The position numbers were made by a program, and so were the translations under genes. A model generated the notes under the pieces. It saw only the letters and a program-made list of their open reading frames with translations. It had not been told where the DNA came from and ran no database searches. A stretch of 64,000 nt of DNA, taken from Magnetospirillum sp. (GTDB lineage Bacteria > Pseudomonadota > Alphaproteobacteria > Rhodospirillales > Magnetospirillaceae). The DNA is taken from assembly GCA_024707145.1 (NCBI GenBank), contig JANQAI010000007.1, positions 31,075 to 95,074 of the forward strand, written 5' to 3'. This document shows positions 1 through 8,340 of the stretch, in pieces. The stretch's first letter is position 1. Each line of letters opens with the position of its first letter.

Positions 1-82
1 GCCTCCATCATCCCCTCGGCCTGCAACGGATTGCCGACTTGTAAGGCATTCCGCCGTGATCGGCTACCGTTTAGGCGCGGGC

Positions 83-772
83 TCAGAACAGATAACGCAG
101 GCCGGCGGTAACCTCGTGCATCTGGATGTCGGTCTTGGTGCCATCCACCGGACCGCCGAAGGAATCGAGGCCCGCATCGCCGCTTGCCTGGCCCAGATCG
201 ACGTAACGGTAGGCGATATCGAACATCAGCGTCTTGTTGATGACCATGATGCCGGTGCCGGCGGTCAGCGACCAGGCGAAATCGGTCTCGGTGCCGCCGG
301 GCGTGCTATAGCTCCCATCCTTGGCCGTCAGCCGGCCAAGGTGGTTGTTGGAGGCGCCGATGCCGGCCCCCACATAGGGATGGAACACCCCCATCTTCCT
401 GTCGGTCAGGCCGCGCACGTCCACATAGGCGCTGAGCATCCCGGTCCAGGCGCGCAGGTCCTCTTCCACCGGCGTGCCGCCGGCCGAGCCGTCGAAGCTG
501 TAACCGCCGCGATAGGCCACGGTGACGTCGGTGCGCAGCCACGGCTTGATTTGGTAGCCGACGCCGAAATCGACCACGCCGCCATTGCCGAAATCTCCCG
601 TGACGATGTTGCCGCAGCCGAAAGCCGAATTGGCGCTGCCGCAATCCTTGTCCTCGATCTCGGCGTCACGGCCCCAGCCATAGCCGGCATCGGCGCGCAC
701 GTACCACGGGCCGGCCTGGGCGGCAGCCGGCAACGCCATCAACGCCAGGACAAAGGAAACGATCTTCCGCAT
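83..772 (-). CDS. outer-membrane beta-barrel protein (opacity/OmpA-barrel-like)
   Basis: Predicted 229-aa exported outer-membrane protein. The chosen start (772) gives a clean signal peptide, MRKIVSFVLALMALPAAAQA, followed at once by GPWYVRADAGYGWG, the typical first strand of small 8-stranded opacity-type porins. Alternating hydrophobic strands continue to a C-terminal TAGLRYLF ending in Phe, the usual BAM recognition signal. A longer frame extends upstream to 1102 but would put the signal peptide inside the protein, so it is rejected. The gene is divergent from the M48 protease gene and has a good sigma-70-like promoter upstream. Ligand or function cannot be told; surface-antigen-like structural protein is the safest call. 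Confidence 0.85.
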   Translation of the reverse strand: MRKIVSFVLALMALPAAAQAGPWYVRADAGYGWGRDAEIEDKDCGSANSAFGCGNIVTGDFGNGGVVDFGVGYQIKPWLRTDVTVAYRGGYSFDGSAGGTPVEEDLRAWTGMLSAYVDVRGLTDRKMGVFHPYVGAGIGASNNHLGRLTAKDGSYSTPGGTETDFAWSLTAGTGIMVINKTLMFDIAYRYVDLGQASGDAGLDSFGGPVDGTKTDIQMHEVTAGLRYLF

Positions 773-805
773 CGAACCATGCTCCCCCATACCCATCCGC
801 CAGGG

Positions 806-834
806 TGTATACCCGATGGGCCAACCCTCGGCAA
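806..834 (-). promoter_or_regulatory. sigma-70-like promoter of the outer-membrane protein gene
   Basis: Reading the minus strand, TTGCCG (834-829) is followed after exactly 17 bases by TATACA (811-806), about 35 bases upstream of the ATG at 772. Inferred from consensus only. Confidence 0.5.
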
Positions 835-961
835 CCGTTAGGGGTTCCATTGGTATGCCCGCCCATTTTGCGCGCCGGCCGGGCGAGGCCGCATTCGCCA
901 TTGTCTTGCCCGCCGATACAACTATCCTCGGGCGGAGATCGCCACAGGATGGGGACGCGCC

Positions 962-2416
962 ATGCTCATCTCCCGCCGCCAAGCCCTTGCCGGCCTCGCC
1001 GCGCTTTCCCTGAGCGGATGCCAGGTGGCCCCCGGCACCGGCCGTTCGGGCTTCAACCTGTTGAGCGAGGAGGACGAGCGCAGCCTGGGCCAGCAGACCC
1101 ATCCCGAGATCCTCAAGGAATTCGGCGGCGCCTACGACGACCCGGCGCTGTCGGCCTATGTCGCCGGGCTGGGCCAGCGGCTGGTACGGGTAAGCGAGAC
1201 GCCGGCGGCCGATTTCCGCTTCACCGTGCTCAACAGCCCCATCGTCAACGCCATGGCGCTGCCCGGCGGCTACATCTACGTCACCCGCGGCCTGCTGGCG
1301 CTGGTTTCAAACGAGGCCGAGATCGCCGGCGTGCTGGGACACGAAATCGGCCACGTGCTGGCCCGCCACACCGCCGAGCGGGTCAGCCGCGCCCAGGCCG
1401 GCGGCCTGCTGGCGGCGGTGCTGGGAGCGGTGGTGGGCGTGCCCGGCGTCGCCGACGTGGCCCAGATGGGCGCGGCGGCCTATCTGCAAAGCTTTTCCCG
1501 CGACCAGGAAAGCGAGGCCGACCATCTGGGCCTGCGCTACATGGTCCGGGCCGGCTGGCACCCCCAGGCCATGGTCACCATGCTGGAGAAGCTGCGCGAC
1601 CAGGCGCGGTTGGAGGCCCTGATGGCCGGGCGCTCGCCCGACAGCATCGACCAGTTGGACTTCATGGCGTCGCATCCACGCACCATCGACCGCGTCCATG
1701 CCGCCACCGCCGAGGTGGCGGGCGCCTCGCCGACGGGCGAACTGGGCGTCGACACCTTCCTGGACCGGATCGACGGCATGGCCTATGGCGACGACGTGGC
1801 CGAAGGCGTGGTGCGCGACCGCGTCTTCCTGCATCCCGGCCTGGGCCTGCGCTTCGAGGTGCCCACCGGCTTCCGCCTGGTCAATGGCGACAAGGCGGTG
1901 GTCGCCACCCATCCGTCGGGCGCCGCCATCATCTTCGACGGCGCCCAGGCGCGCGGCGTGACCGACATGGCCCAGTACATCAGCCAGGTGTGGCTGCCCC
2001 GCTCGCCGGTCAGCAACCTGGAGAGCATCGAGGTGGGCGGCATGCCCGCCGCCACCGCCGCCACCCGCGGCCGGACCAAGCAGGGCGACGTGGACGTGCG
2101 GGTGGTGGCCATCCGCTTCAACGGCGACACCATCTACCGCTTCACCTTCGCCACCCCGCCCAATCAGACCAGCGCGCTGTCGGTGGAATTGCGGCGCGCC
2201 ACCTATTCCTTCCGCCGCCTGTCGGCTGAGGAACGCGCCGCCGTCAAGCCCTGGCGCATCAAGGTGGTGCGCACCCAGGCCGGCGACACGGCGGAGGGAC
2301 TGGCGGAGCGCATGGCGCCGGCCGAATGGAAGGCCGAGCTGTTCCGCGTGATCAACGGCCTGCAACCCGGCGACCGGCTGGAGCCGGGACGGCGGGTCAA
2401 GCTGGTCGTGGCCTGA
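962..2416 (+). CDS. M48 family metalloprotease lipoprotein (BepA/YfgC-like)
   Basis: 484-aa periplasmic zinc protease. The N-terminus MLISRRQALAGLAALSLSGC is a lipoprotein signal with Cys 20 as lipidation site. The M48 domain follows, with the zinc motif HEIGH near residues 127-131 (GHEIGHVLARH) and the third ligand region ESEAD near residue 185. Residues from about 270 form a second domain, and the last ~45 residues (GDTAEGLAERM...NGLQPGDRLEPG) resemble a LysM-like fold. BepA-type proteins handle misfolded outer-membrane proteins; that role is inferred from family. The start is supported by an AGGA/GGGG ribosome site just upstream. It lies 16 bp before the next gene and may share its transcript. 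Confidence 0.9.
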   Translation: MLISRRQALAGLAALSLSGCQVAPGTGRSGFNLLSEEDERSLGQQTHPEILKEFGGAYDDPALSAYVAGLGQRLVRVSETPAADFRFTVLNSPIVNAMALPGGYIYVTRGLLALVSNEAEIAGVLGHEIGHVLARHTAERVSRAQAGGLLAAVLGAVVGVPGVADVAQMGAAAYLQSFSRDQESEADHLGLRYMVRAGWHPQAMVTMLEKLRDQARLEALMAGRSPDSIDQLDFMASHPRTIDRVHAATAEVAGASPTGELGVDTFLDRIDGMAYGDDVAEGVVRDRVFLHPGLGLRFEVPTGFRLVNGDKAVVATHPSGAAIIFDGAQARGVTDMAQYISQVWLPRSPVSNLESIEVGGMPAATAATRGRTKQGDVDVRVVAIRFNGDTIYRFTFATPPNQTSALSVELRRATYSFRRLSAEERAAVKPWRIKVVRTQAGDTAEGLAERMAPAEWKAELFRVINGLQPGDRLEPGRRVKLVVA

Positions 2417-2432
2417 CCCTGGAGACCTCATC

Positions 2433-3204
2433 ATGCTCAATGGATTGACCCCGCCCTACACGCCCTCGGGCCGCTCCTCCCTGGTGGCGCCGCCACCCTG
2501 GCATTACGCGGGGCAGATCCTGTCGCTGGCCTTCCCGGTGGAGGCCGCCGCCGCGCAGGCGCTGCTGCCCGGCGGGTTCGGCACGGCGACGGGCCGGGCC
2601 ATCGGCCATTTCTGCGACTGGCAGGCCACCACCGAGGGCTGGGAGCTGGAAGATCCGGCCTACGCCCAATACCGCGAATTCTTCGTGCTGATCGAGGCCG
2701 AGCGGGCCGGCGGCCTGGGCCTCTATTGCCCGTTCATCTACGTGGACCAGGACATCTCGCTGGCGCGGGGCTGGCTGCAGGGCTGGCCCAAGAAGCTGGG
2801 CAGCGTGTGGGTGACCCGCTCGTATGACCTGGATCACGTGGCGGCCGCCCCGCGCCGCGCCGGCACCCGCCTGGGCGCCACCCTGGCGGTCAAGGACCGC
2901 CGGCTGGCCGAGGCGGTGGTCACCCTGGACGGAGCCGAGGGCCGGCGCCTCGGCTTCCTCGCCACCCCCACCTTCGGCCTGGTGGCCTCGCCCAGCCTGA
3001 TCGGCGGCGCCCAGCCCGGCACGCCGGTGCTGGCCCGCGCGGTGGTGGAGGGCATGGTCGCCGGGCCGTTCGTCGGCGGCAGCGCCACCCTGGCCTTCCT
3101 GCCCAGCCCGCGCGACGAACTGGCCCAGGCCTGGCCCCCTCGGCCCGGCCACGGCCAGCGTCGGCAACGTGGCCTTCACCATCACCGGCGCAATAGCGGC
3201 ATAA
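2433..3204 (+). CDS. acetoacetate decarboxylase family protein (frameshifted)
   Basis: The N-terminal ~233 codons read as an acetoacetate-decarboxylase-superfamily protein. The motif GWPKKLGSVW near residues 117-126 contains the lysine that forms the Schiff base in the family. After DELAQAW (around 3134) the frame becomes implausible, while the +1 frame reads GPLGPATASVGNVAFTITG and stops at 3202-3204, giving a normal ~256-aa length. A single-base insertion near 3131-3140 (a G/C-rich stretch) explains this. It could be a sequencing error or a real inactivating mutation. The substrate is unknown: many members are not true acetoacetate decarboxylases. It follows the M48 gene by 16 bp. Confidence 0.75.
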
Positions 3205-3226
3205 TCCTGCCCACGCCATCGAATCA

Positions 3227-3327
3227 CGTCATCCTGAGGCGAAACCGAAGGATCTCCGCTTGGCACACCGTGTCAGAACCGGCAATGCCCTGCCAGGATG
3301 AGATCCTGTGCTCCGCTCGGGATGACG
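3227..3327. repeat. intergenic imperfect palindromic repeat
   Basis: Begins CGTCATCCTGAGGCG and ends with the near reverse complement CGCTCGGGATGACG; inner arms GAAGGATCTC and GAGATCCT also pair. The layout (CGTCATCCTGAG...GGATGACG) matches the general look of dispersed palindromic intergenic repeats seen in many proteobacteria. It sits just after the decarboxylase-like gene, between convergent genes, where it could also act as a transcript-ending hairpin. Confidence 0.6.
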
Positions 3328-3352
3328 CTGGGAATTCAAAGCGGGATGGGCT

Positions 3353-3907
3353 TTAGCTGACGACCTTCAGGTCGCTCAGCACGGTGCGCACCTGGCGGAT
3401 GGCGGCACGCATCTCGGCCTGGAAACGGGCCGACATCTCCTGCGCCCGCTCCGCCTGGGCGGCAGGCAGGCTGCGCAGCAATTGCTCGGCGGCGGCCTGG
3501 CTGCCGGCCACGCCGGCCTCTACCGCGTCGATCACCGCGCCGGCCTCGCGCGCCGGAGCGGCGGCACCCTTGGCCAGAGCCTGGGCATCCACCGCCGCCA
3601 GCAAATGGCCCAGGCCGCTGACGGCGTTGCGCAGCTCGGTGCCGGCCGGCGACATGGCCATGGCGGCACCCTGCTGGATGGCGTTCTCGTTGATGGCCCG
3701 CACGGCGGTGACCATGGTCTGCAACTGGGCGGCAATGTCGTTGGCATCGCCCTGCCGGCGATCCAGATCCAGCTGCTCCTGTTGCGACAGGGAATCGACC
3801 CGGCGCTCGCTTTCCTCAGGAACCTGATCGGCGGACGACGCCGCAGCAGCCGCGTCGGCGCTGGGCGATAGCGAACTCAGGAGGGAGGCAATTCTGCCGA
3901 CAGCCAT
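3353..3907 (-). CDS. hypothetical Ala-rich helical protein
   Basis: 184 aa, no family recognised. It starts MAVGRIASLLSSL and is almost entirely predicted alpha-helix, rich in Ala, Gln and Glu, without a signal peptide or membrane segment. Heptad-like stretches (QQEQLDLDRRQGD, QAERAQEMSARFQAEM) suggest coiled coil. Codon use is like its neighbours, which supports a real gene. It stands alone between convergent neighbours. Confidence 0.65.
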   Translation of the reverse strand: MAVGRIASLLSSLSPSADAAAAASSADQVPEESERRVDSLSQQEQLDLDRRQGDANDIAAQLQTMVTAVRAINENAIQQGAAMAMSPAGTELRNAVSGLGHLLAAVDAQALAKGAAAPAREAGAVIDAVEAGVAGSQAAAEQLLRSLPAAQAERAQEMSARFQAEMRAAIRQVRTVLSDLKVVS

Positions 3908-4018
3908 AACGACCCCCGGGGCGTACCGTCCTTTGGACGAACCCGTTCAAAAACCCTGTCCCCACGCCCGGGAGTATAGCGCGCCCACCCCCCGCGAACA
4001 ACCGGGCAGCGTTCCTTC

Positions 4019-5224
4019 TTAAGGGAGAGGGCGTCCGACGAAAGGATTCCATCGGCGGGCCGCCAGCACCGCCCAGGCGGTGGCGCCCAGATGGGGGCGG
4101 CGGTAATAGACGAAATCGGCCTCGCCGCTGTCGGGGGCCAGGGCCAGGCCGGTGGTCAGGCGCGGCACCGAACTGGCCCAGATCAACCCGCCGGGGCTGA
4201 ACTGCCCGGCCAGCGTCGCCAGTGCCGTGTTCCAGCCGGCCTGATCGCCGGTGGCCGCCAGGGCCAGGGCGACCTGGGCGGTGCCTTCCCACCAGATGCC
4301 GTCGCGGTCGTCGTTGAAATCGAAGCCGGCGCCGACCCCGTGGGCGGCACGTACATAGGCCAGCACCCGGCGCCAATCGCGCGGGGCGTCGGGCAGCAGC
4401 AGCGGCCACACCTGGGCGTCCAGCCCCGAGGTGGCGCGGTTGGGGCTGTGGCCGTCGGGCAGCGTTCCGGTCAGGAAATGGCCGTCCGCCGGCTGCCATT
4501 GCTCGGCGACGAAGGCACGGGCGGCCTCGGCCGCCGGGCGCCAACGGCTGTCGCTGCGTCCCAGCCAGGCGTAAAGGGCGGCCAGGTCCACGTTATGCTC
4601 GGTGGATTTCCAGCCCAGGCGCCGGGTACCGGCGCCATCGCCGTGGACGCCGCCGCTGAAGCCGCCCCACAGCCGATCCCAGGCCTGGACCTCGGCCCAT
4701 TGGCCCAGACGGACGGCGGCCGCACGGTAGCGGGCGTCGCCGGTGGCCTGCCCCACCGTCAGCAGGGCCAGCCCGGCCCAGGCCACGTTGCCGGTGGCGG
4801 TGCCCACCTGCATGGGATCCTCGGCCCAATGGCCGCCTTCGGCATCCCACCAGCCATGGGGCTGGGGCACCCGGCTGGCGGCGCCGGCGCGATAGGCGCT
4901 GCGCAGCCGCCCCAGCGGGTCGGCGCGGTCGGCGCTGGCGGCGGCCAACAGGGCCGCGCCCACCCGGCGGGCGCGCGGCACGTCGCCGCAGGCCGCCAGG
5001 GCGATGGCGGCCAGGGCGTTGTCGTAGGTGAAGGCGGCGCCCAGCAATGCCGGCTCGTCGTCCACGTCGTCGTAGCTGGCCAGGAAGACGGGGCCGCCGC
5101 CCGACACCGCGTCCACCCGCGCGGCCAGGGTGGCGCAGCCCTTGTCAGCCACCGGTTCGGCGGCTGCCGATGCCGCCAGGGTCAGGGCGGTCAGCCCGGC
5201 CAATGCCGCACCCAGTCGTCGCAT
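4019..5224 (-). CDS. exported hypothetical protein with six-hairpin (alpha/alpha) toroid features
   Basis: 401 aa with a Sec signal peptide (MRRLGAALAGLTALTLAASAAA). The start at 5224 is preferred over the in-frame ATG at 5230 because GGAG lies 6 bases before it. The mature part carries repeated helix pairs with aromatic-rich turns (FTYDNALAAIALAACGD, TGNVAWAGLALLTVGQ, WWEGTAQVALALAATGD), the look of six-hairpin glycosidase-like toroids. Acidic/aromatic positions such as STEHNVDL and WWEGTA could line a sugar site. I do not recognise the family precisely, so an enzyme activity is only a suggestion. Confidence 0.7.
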   Translation of the reverse strand: MRRLGAALAGLTALTLAASAAAEPVADKGCATLAARVDAVSGGGPVFLASYDDVDDEPALLGAAFTYDNALAAIALAACGDVPRARRVGAALLAAASADRADPLGRLRSAYRAGAASRVPQPHGWWDAEGGHWAEDPMQVGTATGNVAWAGLALLTVGQATGDARYRAAAVRLGQWAEVQAWDRLWGGFSGGVHGDGAGTRRLGWKSTEHNVDLAALYAWLGRSDSRWRPAAEAARAFVAEQWQPADGHFLTGTLPDGHSPNRATSGLDAQVWPLLLPDAPRDWRRVLAYVRAAHGVGAGFDFNDDRDGIWWEGTAQVALALAATGDQAGWNTALATLAGQFSPGGLIWASSVPRLTTGLALAPDSGEADFVYYRRPHLGATAWAVLAARRWNPFVGRPLP

Positions 5225-5284
5225 GCTCATCTCCGCTGAACCGGCACCATGCTATCATGCCAGCGCGCCAACGTCGGAGCTTCC

Positions 5285-5611
5285 ATGGACCCGTTCAAGC
5301 CCTACCAACCGAAAGTCCGCCCCCTGGTTCCGCCCAAGCTGAGCGTCGAGGACGCCCAGATCGTGGCGCTGAAGGCGCTGACCTTCATCGCCGGCGACGA
5401 CGCCCTGCTGTCACGCTTCGTGGCCCTGACCGGCTGCGGCCTGGACGAGGTCAAGGCGCGCATGGCCGATCCCGGCTTCCTGGCGGCGGTGCTGGATTTC
5501 CTGCTGGCCGACGAACCCTCGCTGCTGGCCTTCACCGAAGCCGAGGGACTGGCGCCGGAAACCCCCATGCTGGCGCACAGGAGGCTGGCACCCGAGCCCG
5601 ACGCCCTTTAG
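5285..5611 (+). CDS. DUF3572 family protein
   Basis: 108-aa cytosolic protein. The start at 5285 (MDPFKPYQPKVRP) is preceded by GGAG at good spacing; an earlier in-frame ATG at 5249 lacks a site. The core AQIVALKALTFIAGDDALLSRF and the end VLDFLLADEPSLLAF match DUF3572, a small helical family of unknown function typical of Alphaproteobacteria. It is divergent from the exported toroid protein and convergent with the CBS-domain gene. Confidence 0.75.
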   Translation: MDPFKPYQPKVRPLVPPKLSVEDAQIVALKALTFIAGDDALLSRFVALTGCGLDEVKARMADPGFLAAVLDFLLADEPSLLAFTEAEGLAPETPMLAHRRLAPEPDAL

Positions 5612-5638
5612 CAGGGTGCGGAAAAACGCTGCCAATCC

Positions 5639-6940
5639 TCAGGCATCCAGGAGACGGGAGACCAGCACCTTGTCGATGCGGCGGCCGTCCATGTCCATCA
5701 CCTCGAAGCGCCAGCCCTCCCAGTCGAAATGATCCCCGGCGGAGGGGAGGCTGCGGGACTTCGACAGGATGAAGCCGGCCACGGTGGTGTAATCGCCATC
5801 CTCGCCATCCATCACACGGCAGCCGATGCTCTCGACCGCCACGTCCACCGCCACGTCGCCATCCATCAGCCACGAGCCGTCCTCGCGCCGGACGATGCTG
5901 CCCTCGTATTCCTCGCCATGCTCCGAAAGGCCGCCGACGATGGACAGAAGGATGTCGGTCGCCGTCACGATGCCTTCGACGCTGCCGTATTCATCGACCA
6001 CCAGCGCCATGTGGATGGTGGATTGCTTGAGGGTGTCGAGCACATTCAGGGCGGGAGCGTTGTCGGGCACCACTTCCAGAGGTTTGACGGCGGCCGCGAC
6101 GTCGAACGGTTTGCCGTCGAGAAAACCATCGAGCAGGTCCTTGGCCTGGACGACGCCGATCACCTCGTTGGCGTCGCCCTTGCACACTGGAAAGCGGGAA
6201 TGGTGGCATTCCCGCACCGTGCGCACGATCCTGTCCGCGTCCCAGTTCAGGTCGATCCACACCACGTCGCTGCGCGGCGTCATGATCGCCCGGGCCTTGC
6301 GATCGCCGAAACGCATCACCCCCGCCAGGAGTTCCTTTTCCTGCGGCTCGAAGACGCCCGTTTCCGTGCCCTCGGCGATCATCGCCTTCACCTCTTCCTC
6401 GGTCACGGTCTGCTCGTCCGACTTGCGGATGCCCAGCACCGAGAGGGTGAAGCGGCTGGACCTTTCCAGCACCCACACCACGGGGGAGGCGAATTTCGCC
6501 ACGGCGGCCATGGGGCGGGCGACCAGGGCGGCGACGCCCTCGGGGTCGGCAAGGGCGATCTGCTTCGGCACCAGTTCACCGACGATCAGCGAGGCATAGG
6601 TGATGGCCCCCACCACCGCCGCGATGCCCATGGCTTCGGACACCGGGGCGAGGACCGGGACCTCGGCGGCGATCCAGGCCCCGAGCTGCTCGGCCAGCGT
6701 CGCCCCCGAATAGGCGCCCGCCAGGATGCCCACCAGGGTGATGCCGATCTGCACCGAGGAAAGGAACCGCGCCGGGTTCTCGGCCAACGCCAACGCCAGT
6801 TCGGCACCCTTGCTGCCTTCGGCGGCCTTCGCCGCCAGACGCGCCCGGCGGGAGGAAACGATGGCCAGCTCGGACATGGCGAACCAGCCGTTCAGGACGA
6901 CCAGGAACACGATGACCGCGATTTCGAAGGCGAGGGACAT
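5639..6940 (-). CDS. CNNM/CorC-type hemolysin-family membrane protein (DUF21-CBS-CBS-CorC_HlyC)
   Basis: 433-aa inner-membrane protein. The N-terminal DUF21/CNNM domain (residues ~1-200) holds several hydrophobic segments, including LNGWFAMSELAIVSSRRARL and VQIGITLVGILAGAYSG. A CBS pair follows (~210-335; MTPRSDVVWIDL, DEYGSVEGIVTATDIL), then a CorC_HlyC domain (GDYTTVAGFILS, FEVMDMDGRRIDKVLV). Family members take part in Mg2+ or other divalent-cation transport; the old name hemolysin (TlyC) is misleading. It lies 20 bp after the exoD-like gene on the same strand, so the two are probably co-transcribed. Confidence 0.9.
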   Translation of the reverse strand: MSLAFEIAVIVFLVVLNGWFAMSELAIVSSRRARLAAKAAEGSKGAELALALAENPARFLSSVQIGITLVGILAGAYSGATLAEQLGAWIAAEVPVLAPVSEAMGIAAVVGAITYASLIVGELVPKQIALADPEGVAALVARPMAAVAKFASPVVWVLERSSRFTLSVLGIRKSDEQTVTEEEVKAMIAEGTETGVFEPQEKELLAGVMRFGDRKARAIMTPRSDVVWIDLNWDADRIVRTVRECHHSRFPVCKGDANEVIGVVQAKDLLDGFLDGKPFDVAAAVKPLEVVPDNAPALNVLDTLKQSTIHMALVVDEYGSVEGIVTATDILLSIVGGLSEHGEEYEGSIVRREDGSWLMDGDVAVDVAVESIGCRVMDGEDGDYTTVAGFILSKSRSLPSAGDHFDWEGWRFEVMDMDGRRIDKVLVSRLLDA

Positions 6941-6960
6941 GGCTGGGGGAAGACTCCGCT

Positions 6961-7632
6961 TTAAAAGGCTTGTCGAAGGAAGAACAGGAACGCCTCGACC
7001 ATGGCGACGACCACCGCCGAAGCGATGACGAGGCTGGTGACGCCAATGGCGATGCCTGCGCCGATGGCGATGCCGTCATGCTCGATCAGGCCGAGCGCGA
7101 TCAGCGAGATGGCCAGCGCCGGCAGCATGTTGCCGAAGGGGATGGGAAGGGTGAGGACGATGGCGAGGATCATGCAGAAAAACGCCAGCAGCCGTTCGAA
7201 CGGCTGCTGGCACAGCCACTGCAAGCGCGGACGGGTCAGACGCTCCAGCTTGCGCAGCCATGGAACGATCTTCTCGACCACCTGCCGAAAGTCGGCCGTC
7301 GCCATCGACCGTTCCGCCAATACCTTGGGAAACCATGGGTGCGGACGCCCGATCATCAGCTGCGCGGCAACCAGCACCAGCGGCACGCCGAGGATAGCCG
7401 ACAGACCCGGCACCGGGTTGGGGATGGCGTTGGGAAAAGCGAATATGAGGATGAGGAGACCGTAGGCGCGGTCTTCGAGGACGTCGACGACGTCCTGCAG
7501 GCGGACTCGCTCGCCCTGCCATTGCGTGACGAACTCGGTCAGAAGCTGCGACGCGGGCGTCCTACTGGGAGGCTCTGATTCCGGGCCGTCGTCGGATGGC
7601 ACCAATGCGCTCATCGGTGGTAGAAGCTGCAA
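6961..7632 (-). CDS. exoD: exopolysaccharide synthesis protein ExoD family
   Basis: 223-aa membrane protein. The ExoD domain starts near residue 25 (LLTEFVTQWQGERVRLQDVV) with the conserved FAFPNAIPNPVPGLSAILG segment and four or five hydrophobic helices, ending FLFFLRQAF. ExoD was first linked to exopolysaccharide and alkaline tolerance in Sinorhizobium; its biochemical role is not settled. The start may instead be the internal Met at 7614. It is first in a probable two-gene operon with the CNNM/CorC gene. Confidence 0.88.
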   Translation of the reverse strand: MQLLPPMSALVPSDDGPESEPPSRTPASQLLTEFVTQWQGERVRLQDVVDVLEDRAYGLLILIFAFPNAIPNPVPGLSAILGVPLVLVAAQLMIGRPHPWFPKVLAERSMATADFRQVVEKIVPWLRKLERLTRPRLQWLCQQPFERLLAFFCMILAIVLTLPIPFGNMLPALAISLIALGLIEHDGIAIGAGIAIGVTSLVIASAVVVAMVEAFLFFLRQAF

Positions 7633-7776
7633 GTCATTATGAGCGAACTCAACGATCGGGAAAAGCGATCAAAACATTACCGATAGGTAAGGCCCCTCAC
7701 CGGTAGCGGGCGGGGAAAGACGCTTCTCACGCCATGCCGCCTGTGGTCATATGGCCGTTCCGCTGCGGAGTTCCAT

Positions 7777-8220
7777 GTGCAACCGACCCAACGTTCCATC
7801 AACCAGCAAACGGGTGGCAACCGCCTGATGACGGCGACCTTGGCCGCCCTGCTGCTGGCGTTGGTGGCGGCCGTCGGCAATCCCCTGGCGTTCCGCTCGC
7901 CGTCCGCCCTACTGCTGATGGGGGGTGGCGGCGACCGTTCCGCCGGCTTGGCGGTCGGCAGCGGCGAGAATGGACTTGCATGGGCGCGCTCGGCCGCCTG
8001 CGCCAAGCCCGGCCGCCCGCAGCTTCTGGGGGGCGGCGGCTCCAACCCGAAGTCCACCCCGGAAGCGGCCCTGGTTCCCTCGGGTCAAAACTGCGCCATC
8101 GGCGCCCGCGCTTCGGCCATCGTGCCTTTCCACATCGCCATCCAGCACATGGCGGCCAGCGGCCAATCGACCTCCCGCATCCCGACGGGTCCCCCCGCCC
8201 TGGTGTCTCCCGCCGCCTAG
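7777..8220 (+). CDS. small hypothetical protein, possibly exported (uncertain)
   Basis: An open frame of 147 aa with an internal Met at 7828 starting MTATLAALLLALVAAVGNPL, which looks like a signal peptide. The rest is Gly/Ser/Pro-rich with no recognised domain. Other frames overlap it, and codon bias does not clearly favour it, so it may be spurious. It fills the ~700-base space between exoD and secDF and could alternatively be untranslated leader. Confidence 0.35.
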   Translation: MQPTQRSINQQTGGNRLMTATLAALLLALVAAVGNPLAFRSPSALLLMGGGGDRSAGLAVGSGENGLAWARSAACAKPGRPQLLGGGGSNPKSTPEAALVPSGQNCAIGARASAIVPFHIAIQHMAASGQSTSRIPTGPPALVSPAA

Positions 8221-8340
8221 GCGACGATAATTTCCGCCGCATTCGTCGAGCCGGGGCCCGCGCTGGCGGGCCGCCTCGTGCCGCGGACCATTGCGAGACC
8301 GGCACTCCCGCCCTGGCGGGCGTGCGCCAGGGATATGACC

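Noticed and set aside
1..82. Possible tRNA or attachment site at the window start
   Set aside because: No cloverleaf could be folded with confidence, and the stretch is too short to judge.
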